Shown: one piece after another, positions 22,535 to 29,461 of the stretch
Position numbering within the stretch: the first letter of the stretch is position 1
Layout: the number at the start of each line of letters is the position of its first letter
From: JAAYYM01 sp964483545
Lineage (GTDB): Bacteria > Bacillota > Clostridia > Lachnospirales > Lachnospiraceae
Reading direction: 5' to 3'
NCBI GenBank assembly: GCA_964483545.1
Contig: CAZACC010000018.1
Location: 1-29,461 of the forward strand
Length of the DNA stretch: 29,461 nt
Made by a program: the position numbers and the translations under genes
The notes under the pieces: model-generated
Told to the model about the DNA's origin: nothing
Databases searched by the model: none
What the model saw: only the letters and a program-made list of their open reading frames with translations

Positions 22535-23657
22535 GATTGTCCTCCTCTGTCTGTGCTTCTTCGCCAGTCTCAGATGCTTCGGTGGTACCTGCCACATCAT
22601 TCGCATCAGCTGCTTCGGTGGTGCCTGCCGCATCATTCGCATCAGCTGCTTCGGTGGTGTCTGCTGTATCATTTGCATCAGCTGCTTGCTCCGGAATAAA
22701 ATCTGAGGAGGTCAGTTCCAAGAATACATCCTCCAATGATGCGTGAATCGTTTTCATTTCGTGGATTGGCATTTTTGCGTCAGCCAGTGCATAGAAAACA
22801 GCCTCCTCGATATCTGTGATTTCTTCCTCAGACTGTTCTGATAGATTAATAAAAACCTGACACAGGGTCGAATCTGGCTTAGCTGATACTGTAAAGTCCT
22901 GCACCTGTTCCAGCTGTTTCAGAGCCTCATATATACTGGACTCTCCACCGTTGACCAGAAGCGAAATAGAGTGATTGCCCTTGAGCAGCATAGCAAGCTT
23001 TTCTGGTGTATCATTGGCAACCAGCTGTCCTTTACTCATGATGAGAATTTGATCGCATACTGCGCTGACCTCCGATAATATATGAGAACTCAAAATAATA
23101 GTATGACTTTCTCCCAGCTTTTTGATCAGATCACGAATCTCTATAATTTGTTTAGGATCCAGTCCAACTGTAGGCTCATCTAGAATGATAATTTCTGGGA
23201 ATCCTAGGATTGCCTGTGCCAGACCGACTCTTTGACGATATCCCTTTGACAGGTTTTTAATCAGTCTGCTGCTGACTTCCATGACACCAGTCATTTCCAT
23301 TGCTTCGCTGATTTGATGAGTCCGAGAGCTTTTCTCCAGCTTTTTTAGTTCTGCAACAAATTTCATATATTCCATAACGGTCATATCCTGATACAGGGGC
23401 GGCAGTTCTGGTAGATACCCGATATTTTCTTTGGCCTTTTCCGGCTCCTTAAAGATATCGTGTCCGTTGATGGTCACAGTTCCCTCTGTTGCACATAGAT
23501 AACCCGTTATGATATTCATGGTAGTGGATTTTCCAGCACCATTCGGACCAAGAAACCCATAAATCTGTCCTTTTTCTACACGGAAGCTCAGATTCTTGAC
23601 TGCTTCATGATTCCCAAATTTTTTCGTAAGATTGTTAACTTCAATCAATGATTTCAC
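22518..23657 (-). CDS. ABC transporter ATP-binding protein (GldA-like) with repeated acidic tail
   Basis: Residues 1-about 220 form a standard ABC ATPase: Walker A GPNGAGKST, signature NLSKGYRQR, Walker B IIILDEPTVGLDP and H-loop SSHILSE. Residues about 225-325 are the usual regulatory extension ending SLEDVFLELT. The last 50 or so residues are an acidic Ala/Asp/Thr/Glu tail with three 12-residue repeats. No ATG fits the start. GTG at 23657 opens the frame, but TTG at 23648 has the better-placed GGGTGA site, so the true N-terminus may be three residues shorter. It overlaps the permease gene by 17 bp and powers that protein. Confidence 0.92.
   Translation of the reverse strand: MKSLIEVNNLTKKFGNHEAVKNLSFRVEKGQIYGFLGPNGAGKSTTMNIITGYLCATEGTVTINGHDIFKEPEKAKENIGYLPELPPLYQDMTVMEYMKFVAELKKLEKSSRTHQISEAMEMTGVMEVSSRLIKNLSKGYRQRVGLAQAILGFPEIIILDEPTVGLDPKQIIEIRDLIKKLGESHTIILSSHILSEVSAVCDQILIMSKGQLVANDTPEKLAMLLKGNHSISLLVNGGESSIYEALKQLEQVQDFTVSAKPDSTLCQVFINLSEQSEEEITDIEEAVFYALADAKMPIHEMKTIHASLEDVFLELTSSDFIPEQAADANDTADTTEAADANDAAGTTEAADANDVAGTTEASETGEEAQTEEDNHAGNL
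22576..22683 (-). repeat. Three 36-bp tandem repeats in the ABC ATPase 3' end
   Basis: Units at 22576-22611, 22612-22647 and 22648-22683 are head to tail. The first two differ at only two bases; the third has several changes. Each encodes 12 residues of the type AADANDxAxTTE. The repeats are in frame, so copy-number change would only lengthen or shorten the tail. Confidence 0.93.
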
Positions 23658-23670
23658 CCTTTCATGTTTA

Positions 23671-23698
23671 GTTTCATACTTAATAGACTATATGAAAC
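23671..23698. promoter_or_regulatory. Inverted repeat upstream of the Gld-like ABC operon
   Basis: GTTTCATA (23671-23678) and TATGAAAC (23691-23698) are perfect 8-bp arms with a 12-bp spacer, 14 bp before the ATPase start codon. The position suits a repressor site or a short leader hairpin. I could not place a convincing promoter for the ABC operon. Confidence 0.4.
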
Positions 23699-23775
23699 AA
23701 ATGTGATGAAATTTACAAATATATGTGAAGAAACTGTGAACTAATCAAGGAAGGGAGAGCTTTTAATGAAATGGA

Positions 23776-23804
23776 TTGACAAATGACATAGATTAAAATA
23801 TAGT
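23776..23804 (+). promoter_or_regulatory. Promoter of the beta-mannosidase gene
   Basis: TTGACA (23776-23781) and TATAGT (23799-23804) are separated by 17 bp. The start point should fall near 23811, within a set of direct repeats. Confidence 0.7.
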
Positions 23805-23832
23805 TTAAATAGGTTAAAAAGAGTTAACATGA
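23803..23832 (+). promoter_or_regulatory. 10-bp-phased direct repeats downstream of the -10 element
   Basis: GTTTAAATAG, GTTAAAAAGA and GTTAACATGA follow each other exactly 10 bp apart, so the GTT(T/A)AA motifs lie on one face of the helix. They overlap the -10 and the predicted start point and could be an operator for the LacI-type regulator encoded downstream. Confidence 0.35.
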
Positions 23833-23845
23833 GAGGAAAACTAGA

Positions 23846-26338
23846 ATGATATTTCAGACATTGAATGGCAATTGGGTCATGAATGAAAAGGGAACGGAAA
23901 AGTATTTGGATGCGGTGATACCAGGCTCTGTCATGTCTACACTCTTATTGCAGAGAAGAATAGAAGATCCGTTTTATCGGTTGAACGAATATCAAGCCAG
24001 AGAAATCTCGAGAAAGGACTTTTTCTTTTACAGAGAGTTTGAGGTGCTTCCAGAACTGTTTGAGCAGGAGAGAATCCGTCTGGTCTGTGAAGGCATTGAT
24101 ACCATCGCAAAAATCTATATCAATGAGATGTATGTTGGCAGAACAACGAATATGCACCGTACATGGAATTTTGATGTTAAGAATTTCCTGCGTGAGGGCA
24201 TTAATTTTATCAATATTGAATTCACTTCACCATTGACCTTTGTCAACAGCTACCATACAGGACCTGGCAAGACGATTACTTGTGTTCCGAATGGATGTAT
24301 GAAGGGCAATCAATTTATTCGGAAGGCGCATTGCATGTTTGGCTGGGACTGGGGTGCACAGATTCCAGATATGGGTATTTGGAGAGATATCAATCTGGTC
24401 GGATATTCATTGGTACGACTAAAGGATGTAGAGATACTGCAGCATCATGAGGAGGACAAGGTCGGAATTGAGATTAATGTGGAGACTGAAACCTTCCGCA
24501 AAGCGAATTATGTGATTCATGCAGAACTTGAAACACCTGATAGAAGAGTGTTAGCGACTAGTGAGACCATCGAAAAAAATGATGCACATCTGTTTATCGA
24601 GGTGGATAATCCTAAGCTATGGTGGCCCAATGGTTTCGGTGCACACCCATTGTATACATTGACAGTCTTTGCATTTGACGAGAGCGGCAACCAGTGGGAT
24701 GCCAAGTCCTACCGTATTGGTCTTCGAACGCTGACAGTCAGCATGGAGAAGGATGAATGGGGCTCTGAGTTTGCATTCATGTGCAACGGTGTGAAGTTCT
24801 TTGCCATGGGAGCTGACTATATTCCAGAGGATACGATTTATTCCTTTATTACAAAGAAGAAAATAGATTATTTACTGAAGACATGTATCCGATCCAACTT
24901 TAATATGCTGCGTGTATGGGGCGGTGGCTATTATCCGTCCGATGATTTTTATGATTTGTGTGATGAATATGGCATTGTTGTATGGCAGGATCTTATGTTT
25001 GCATGCAATGTCTATGATGTGACAGATGAATTTTCGAAAAATATAACAGCAGAGGCTACAGATAACGTGAAACGACTGCGTCATCATGCTTCATTGGGTT
25101 TGTGGTGTGGCAATAATGAAATTGAGTCTGGCTGGGATCACTGGCCAGAGATTATGCACCATTCTGACGCACTGAAAAAGGACTATATCAAACAGTTTGA
25201 GGAAATATTACCAAAGGCGGTACTGACTGCGGACAAGCAGCGGTTGTATTGGCCGTCTTCACCGTCATCAGGAGGACACTTTGATAATCCTGACGATGAA
25301 AACAGGGGAGATGCACATTACTGGGCAGTATGGCATGGACAGCTTCCATTTTCCGACTATGGCAATCACTTTTTTAGATTTTGTTCTGAGTTTGGATTCC
25401 AGTCATTTCCGTCCATTAAGACAATCAAGACCTTCACGGAGGAGAGCGATCGTAATATTTTCTCAAAGGTTATGGAAAGCCATCAGAAAAATGAATCTGC
25501 TAACGGAAAATTATTATACTATTTATCAGAAAACTTTTTATATCCACAGAATTTTGAGGATTTGTTGTATGTAACACAGATTCTGCAGGGAATTGCAATT
25601 AAGTATGGTGTTGAGCATTTCAGACGTAACAGAGGACGTTGTATGGGGGCTCTTTACTGGCAGCTAAATGACAGCTGGCCAGTTGCTTCTTGGGCTAGTA
25701 TTGACTATTTTGGACGATGGAAGCCTTTACAGTATATGGCAGCTAAATTTTTTGCACCAGTGGCAGGTTCTATTGTACGCAATGGTACGATTGTTTCTGT
25801 ATATGTGGCAAATGAAACAAGAAAACCACAGAAACGCAAGGTGGTTCTAAAACTGCAGACAGTCAATTTTGTAGTCCAGTTTGAGGAGACATTTGAGATA
25901 GAAGCAGATCCGTTATCCTCTGTCCATGTTTGTGAGATTGATTTTGCAGATCTAATTGAGGGTAGGGAGGACTCTGTGTTTGCGGAGGCAGCCTTTGAGG
26001 AGGATGATGGTAAAGTAACTGAAGAGATAGAGACGTTTGTTCCATTTAAGCATTTGCAGATTGAAAAGACCTCTATTTCCTATTCTATTATTGAGGTGAC
26101 AGATGAGTATGTCATCCGTATGGTGAGCAGTTCACTAGTATTGTTCGTGGAACTGGATCTGAAACAGGCAGATGGGATCTTCAGCGAGAATTATTTTAAT
26201 CTTTCAAGCAAGCGTGAAAAGGTTATTACTCTGAAAAAATCTGAAATCAGATATCCCACACTGGACGCACAGCCGATTCAGAGTGGATGGGATCTGGAGC
26301 AGCAGCTGGTGATCCGCTCATTGAGCGATACCTATTAA
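23846..26338 (+). CDS. Beta-mannosidase, glycoside hydrolase family 2
   Basis: The 830-residue enzyme has the GH2 layout: an N-terminal jelly-roll (LNGNWVMNEKG), Ig-like domains and a TIM barrel. Family mannosidase motifs are FGWDWGAQIPDMGIWRDI, RVWGGGYYPSDDFYDLCDE and VVWQDLMFAC. The acid/base is E425 (GNNEIESGW) and the nucleophile E515 (SEFGFQSF). It releases mannose from the non-reducing ends of beta-mannosides. There is no signal peptide, so it acts on imported oligosaccharides in the cytoplasm. AGAGG lies 9 bases before the ATG. The LacI-type regulator gene follows by 39 bp without a terminator, so the two form a unit. No sugar transporter is in the window. Confidence 0.93.
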   Translation: MIFQTLNGNWVMNEKGTEKYLDAVIPGSVMSTLLLQRRIEDPFYRLNEYQAREISRKDFFFYREFEVLPELFEQERIRLVCEGIDTIAKIYINEMYVGRTTNMHRTWNFDVKNFLREGINFINIEFTSPLTFVNSYHTGPGKTITCVPNGCMKGNQFIRKAHCMFGWDWGAQIPDMGIWRDINLVGYSLVRLKDVEILQHHEEDKVGIEINVETETFRKANYVIHAELETPDRRVLATSETIEKNDAHLFIEVDNPKLWWPNGFGAHPLYTLTVFAFDESGNQWDAKSYRIGLRTLTVSMEKDEWGSEFAFMCNGVKFFAMGADYIPEDTIYSFITKKKIDYLLKTCIRSNFNMLRVWGGGYYPSDDFYDLCDEYGIVVWQDLMFACNVYDVTDEFSKNITAEATDNVKRLRHHASLGLWCGNNEIESGWDHWPEIMHHSDALKKDYIKQFEEILPKAVLTADKQRLYWPSSPSSGGHFDNPDDENRGDAHYWAVWHGQLPFSDYGNHFFRFCSEFGFQSFPSIKTIKTFTEESDRNIFSKVMESHQKNESANGKLLYYLSENFLYPQNFEDLLYVTQILQGIAIKYGVEHFRRNRGRCMGALYWQLNDSWPVASWASIDYFGRWKPLQYMAAKFFAPVAGSIVRNGTIVSVYVANETRKPQKRKVVLKLQTVNFVVQFEETFEIEADPLSSVHVCEIDFADLIEGREDSVFAEAAFEEDDGKVTEEIETFVPFKHLQIEKTSISYSIIEVTDEYVIRMVSSSLVLFVELDLKQADGIFSENYFNLSSKREKVITLKKSEIRYPTLDAQPIQSGWDLEQQLVIRSLSDTY

Positions 26339-26377
26339 TCGATTATAGGAAGCTACACAGAAGAGGAAAACAGATCA

Positions 26378-27385
26378 ATGGCAAAAACAGTAAAGCTGGC
26401 CGACATCGCCAAGGTCGTCGGTGTTAGTACCGTATCAGTATCGAAGTGTCTGGCAGGCAAGGGTGGAGTCAGCGAAGAAATGAAAGAACGGATCAAGCAG
26501 ACAGCAGAACAGCTAGGGTATATTTCACCTTCCGTAATCAAACAGAACAGAGCAGGAGGCACAGGTAATATTGGGGTGCTGTTGCCGCAGCGATTTGTGG
26601 GTAATCATACATTTTACTGGAATTTGTATGAACATCTCGTCAATGTATTGTCGGGACGGGGATATTATGGGATTCTGGAGTTGATTTCCCTAGAAGCTGA
26701 GAAGAACTGCATTATGCCGAATATGATACTGGACAGCAAGGTAGATGGTGTCATTATACTGGGGCAGGCAAACAATCAGTATACAGAGATGATTGCTGAA
26801 AATAAAGTCATGCCAGTGATTTTTTTAGACTATTATATGGGAAAACCGCATTATGATACAGTGATATCAGATGGCTTTCATGGAATGTATCAGCTGACAA
26901 ATTACTTGTTGGAGATGGGACATACACAAATTGGATTTGTTGGAACAATTCTGTCTACAAGTTCCATCACAGATCGTTATTTAGGATATTTGAAGGCAAT
27001 GATGGAAAACGGACTGACACCAAAGCCGGAATGGATCATACCAGACAGAGAGGAAGGCAATGGAGCATTGCTTGACATGACATTGCCTGAGGAACTGCCT
27101 ACAGCATTTGCATGTAACTGTGATGTGGTAGCCTGTCGCTTGGTGAATCTGTTGAAGGCGAGGGGGCTGACGGTTCCAGGAGATATCTCGGTGGTAGGAT
27201 ATGATAATTATTTCTTGGAGGATGCGACTCAGGAGGCTATCACGACCTACGAGGTCGGTATGCAGAGAATGGCAGAGATATGTGTGAAAACATTAGTGAA
27301 GAAGATATGTGGAGAACGCTACTATAAAGGTGTTCAGGTTGTTACTGGTCAGATTGTATATAAAAAGAGTGTACGGAGGGTATAG
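26378..27385 (+). CDS. LacI family transcriptional regulator
   Basis: The 335 residues have an N-terminal LacI helix-turn-helix at about 5-50 (VKLADIAKVVGVSTVSVSKC, then LAGKGGVSEEMKERI) and a periplasmic-binding-protein-like effector domain (GVIILGQ, HTQIGFVGT, DISVVGYDN). Such proteins respond to a sugar or sugar derivative. Its place directly after the beta-mannosidase gene points to control of that gene by a mannoside. Candidate operators are the phased repeats at 23803-23832. The residue after VSVSK is Cys rather than the more usual Ala/Val. AGAGG precedes the ATG. Confidence 0.92.
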   Translation: MAKTVKLADIAKVVGVSTVSVSKCLAGKGGVSEEMKERIKQTAEQLGYISPSVIKQNRAGGTGNIGVLLPQRFVGNHTFYWNLYEHLVNVLSGRGYYGILELISLEAEKNCIMPNMILDSKVDGVIILGQANNQYTEMIAENKVMPVIFLDYYMGKPHYDTVISDGFHGMYQLTNYLLEMGHTQIGFVGTILSTSSITDRYLGYLKAMMENGLTPKPEWIIPDREEGNGALLDMTLPEELPTAFACNCDVVACRLVNLLKARGLTVPGDISVVGYDNYFLEDATQEAITTYEVGMQRMAEICVKTLVKKICGERYYKGVQVVTGQIVYKKSVRRV

Positions 27386-27386
27386 A

Positions 27387-27572
27387 ATGATTCCAAAGGA
27401 TCCCATGATTTTGCTTAGTTATGTAAATCTCAAACTGCGCGATTACTATAACAGCTTGGGGGCAATGTGTGAAGACTTGGATGTTGAACAGGAAGATTTA
27501 TGTACAAGGCTACAGACAATTGGATATTATTACAATCAGGAAAAAAATCAGTTTGATACAAAAGTGTCATAA
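27387..27572 (+). CDS. DUF4250 domain-containing protein
   Basis: This 61-residue cytoplasmic protein begins IPKDPMILLSYVNLKLRDYY and ends near IGYYYNQEKNQF, which I recognise as the DUF4250 family common in Clostridia; its function is not known. The ATG at 27387 is chosen because GGAGGG (27375-27380) lies 6 bases before it, and the conserved N-terminus starts here. The open frame continues upstream into the LacI gene but only as an overlap. One base separates it from the LacI stop, so it is translated from the same message. Confidence 0.8.
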   Translation: MIPKDPMILLSYVNLKLRDYYNSLGAMCEDLDVEQEDLCTRLQTIGYYYNQEKNQFDTKVS

Positions 27573-27592
27573 ATGATGAGTGGAGTAGAAAA

Positions 27593-28933
27593 ATGGATTT
27601 ATTTAGTTACGTCCGAGAAAATCAAATGGAAAAGGATTCTCCACTGGCGGCTAGGCTGCGTCCTGTAAGCTTGGAGGAGATCGTCGGACAGCAGCATATC
27701 CTTGGAAAGGACAAGCTGCTTTATAGGGCAATCAAGGCGGACAAACTCAGTTCGCTTATTTTTTATGGCCCGCCTGGAACCGGAAAGACGACAATCGCCA
27801 AGGTGATTGCCAATACAACCAGTGCTGAGTTCAAACAGATCAATGCTACCATTTCGGGTAAAAAGGATATGGAGGAGGTTGTAGAGCACGCAAAACAGAC
27901 GATGGGGATGTACGGAAAGAAGACCATCCTTTTTGTAGATGAAATTCACCGATTTAATAAAGCACAGCAGGATTATTTGTTGCCTTTTGTAGAAGATGGA
28001 ACGCTCGTTCTAATAGGTGCTACAACAGAAAATCCATATTTTGAAGTGAATGGGGCTTTGATTTCGCGCTCCAATATATTTGAACTGAAGCCTTTATCCG
28101 CTGAGGATGTCCGCACCATATTGACCAGAGCGGTCTACGACAAAGAAAAGGGCATGGGTGCATATCATGCTGAGATTGATGAGGATGCTTTGGATTTTCT
28201 TGCGGATATTGCAAATGGTGATGCCCGCAACGCTTTGAATGCAATTGAGCTGGGAATCATGACGACGGATAGATCTGAGGATGGTCAGATCCATATTACA
28301 TTGGATGTGGCATCTGAGTGTATTCAGAAAAGAGTTATCCATTACGATAAGACGGGAGATAATCATTATGATACCATCTCTGCCTTTATCAAGAGTATGA
28401 GAGGGTCAGATCCAGATGCGGCAGTTTATTACTTAGCAAAGATGCTGTATGCAGGAGAGAGTGTGACCTTTATAGCTCGCAGGATCATGATCTGTGCATC
28501 GGAGGATGTGGGAAATGCAGATCCAATGGCATTGACCGTGGCAGTCAGTGCGGCGCAGGCAGTCGAACGTGTCGGTATGCCAGAATCGCAGATTATATTG
28601 TCTCAGGCAGTAACCTATATTGCTACCGCACCAAAGAGTAATGCAGCCTGCAATGCTGTTTTTGATGCTGTGCAGACAGTGGGGGAGAGTAAGAACGCAG
28701 CAATACCCACCCATTTACAGGATGCGCACTACAAAGGTGCTGCCAAGCTGGGACACGGTACGGGGTATCTGTATCCACATGTGTATCCAAACCATTATGT
28801 GGAACAGCAGTATCTGCCGTATGAACTGAGTGGTAAGGAATTTTATCAGCCGTCTGATAACGGGTATGAAAAGAAGATCAAGGAGCACATGAAGTGGCTT
28901 AAAAAAGAAGCAGCAAATGAGAACATTTTTTGA
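27593..28933 (+). CDS. rarA: Replication-associated recombination protein RarA (MgsA)
   Basis: The 446-residue AAA+ ATPase of the RarA/MgsA/WRNIP1 family acts at stalled replication forks in the cytoplasm. The N-terminus PLAARLRPVSLEEIVGQQH is diagnostic. Walker A is GPPGTGKTT at 59-67 and Walker B TILFVDEIHRF with D116 and E117. Sensor 1 is in GATTENPYFEVNGAL, and the SRSNIFEL segment follows. The C-terminal tetramerisation domain has DPDAAVYYLAKMLYAGE and GHGTGYLYPH. Length is normal. It starts 20 bp after the DUF4250 gene with a weak TGGAG site. It ends 4 bp from the convergent DUF4364 gene without a terminator. Confidence 0.96.
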   Translation: MDLFSYVRENQMEKDSPLAARLRPVSLEEIVGQQHILGKDKLLYRAIKADKLSSLIFYGPPGTGKTTIAKVIANTTSAEFKQINATISGKKDMEEVVEHAKQTMGMYGKKTILFVDEIHRFNKAQQDYLLPFVEDGTLVLIGATTENPYFEVNGALISRSNIFELKPLSAEDVRTILTRAVYDKEKGMGAYHAEIDEDALDFLADIANGDARNALNAIELGIMTTDRSEDGQIHITLDVASECIQKRVIHYDKTGDNHYDTISAFIKSMRGSDPDAAVYYLAKMLYAGESVTFIARRIMICASEDVGNADPMALTVAVSAAQAVERVGMPESQIILSQAVTYIATAPKSNAACNAVFDAVQTVGESKNAAIPTHLQDAHYKGAAKLGHGTGYLYPHVYPNHYVEQQYLPYELSGKEFYQPSDNGYEKKIKEHMKWLKKEAANENIF

Positions 28934-28937
28934 AGGT

Positions 28938-29450
28938 TCACATCAGCTGCTCAATCAGAAATGCGTAAATCTCCTGATTTTTCTTTTGCCAGTTCTCACA
29001 GATATGGGAAGCAGAGTCTTCTGTGGGAACGGTAATGGTAATGTCCACTAGATTGGACTTTTTCTCCTTGGCGACCAGATGGGCGGCGTAGTCATTGCCA
29101 GTGGTTTTATAAAATGTGGATTGTATGGATACTTCGTTTCGTAGATCTAGTTTCTTGTCTTTAAAATAGACATCGACATCGTCTTTGATGGAAGTGGCGA
29201 TGCGGTTGCCGAAATAGGACAATGTGCTGCGACCGTCCTCCGTAATGGAGAGATGCGAGCTGTTTCGCACTGACTTTGAGGACACCAAATCAGAATCTAT
29301 GAGTTCGCATACAGCCTGCTGCAGTGTAAAATAGTTCGTGTATCCCTTATCCAGAATAAAATCAAATATCTGGGCTTTGGTCAGGGAGAAATCAACACAA
29401 TCCAACATATACAAAACGATGAGCTTATATTGTGTTAATGGATCAGTCAT
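28938..29450 (-). CDS. DUF4364 family winged-helix protein
   Basis: The 170-residue protein matches the DUF4364 family of Clostridia, which has a winged-helix fold in the first 90 or so residues (TQYKLIVLYMLDCVDFSLTK, then LITEDGR-like STLSYFG). A DNA-binding or regulatory role is likely from the fold but not shown. The C-terminal part (YAAHLVAKEKKSNLVDITIT) is a beta-rich extension. The ATG at 29450 follows a good GAGGTGAT site at the right edge of the window. It is convergent with rarA, and the stop codons are only 4 bp apart. Confidence 0.85.
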   Translation of the reverse strand: MTDPLTQYKLIVLYMLDCVDFSLTKAQIFDFILDKGYTNYFTLQQAVCELIDSDLVSSKSVRNSSHLSITEDGRSTLSYFGNRIATSIKDDVDVYFKDKKLDLRNEVSIQSTFYKTTGNDYAAHLVAKEKKSNLVDITITVPTEDSASHICENWQKKNQEIYAFLIEQLM

Positions 29451-29461
29451 GTAATCACCTC

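Noticed and set aside
22535..22678. N-terminal extension of the GldF-GldG protein with repeated PPKQLMRMM-type segments
   Set aside because: It is the shifted-frame reading of the 36-bp repeats in the ATPase gene; a good ribosome binding site precedes the ATG at 22534.

Overview
The window looks like a stretch of a Clostridia chromosome, most likely Lachnospiraceae. This rests on moderate-to-low GC content, strong AGGAGG-type ribosome binding sites, the order tig-clpP-clpX-lon-engB, a Bmp-type lipoprotein with an Ala/Glu-rich linker, and two small families typical of Clostridia (DUF4250 and DUF4364). The assignment is inferred from gene content only. I saw no tRNA, rRNA, CRISPR array, insertion sequence or prophage. 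The genes appear intact except for the one cut by the left edge and a short relic near 12.0 kb.

Layout, left to right. (1) 3-3209: the tail of a TIM-barrel sugar isomerase/epimerase-like gene, overlapping by 4 bp a PAS-class III nucleotide cyclase; then a DJ-1/PfpI protein, a strong hairpin and an ECF-type vitamin transporter S component. (2) 3253-9634: the protein quality-control cluster tig, clpP, clpX, lon, then the ribosome-assembly GTPase gene engB. It is driven by an extended -10 promoter that sits inside the terminator of the upstream unit. (3) 9588-11960: an AI-2E/PerM family membrane protein and a cation diffusion facilitator, followed by a decayed relic of a PP2C-phosphatase/anti-sigma-like gene. 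(4) 12108-19174: a purine nucleoside uptake and salvage operon. It encodes a Bmp lipoprotein, a double-ATPase ABC subunit, two permeases and adenine deaminase, with an internal terminator after the lipoprotein gene and a strong terminator at the end. (5) 19186-20413: a consensus promoter, then an eleven-copy 13-bp tandem repeat, a TetR-family regulator and a small basic two-helix membrane protein of unknown function. (6) 20420-23657, minus strand: a gliding-type (Gld-like) ABC exporter. Its ATPase carries a repeated acidic tail, and its permease is fused to a GldG-like extracytoplasmic domain. (7) 23776-29450: a promoter with 10-bp-phased direct repeats, an intracellular GH2 beta-mannosidase, a LacI-family regulator that probably controls it, a DUF4250 protein, the replication-associated ATPase RarA and, convergent to it, a DUF4364 winged-helix protein.

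The most unusual structure is the 13-bp tandem array at 19221-19363. It begins where transcription from the tetR promoter should start and ends just before the tetR ribosome binding site. A perfect-pattern copy in opposite orientation lies in the terminator just upstream. I read it as a multi-site operator or leader element of the TetR/membrane-protein unit, but this is inference. Other points of interest are the Glu/Gly substrate-specificity pair in the cyclase, which favours cGMP over cAMP, and the promoter-inside-terminator arrangement at tig.
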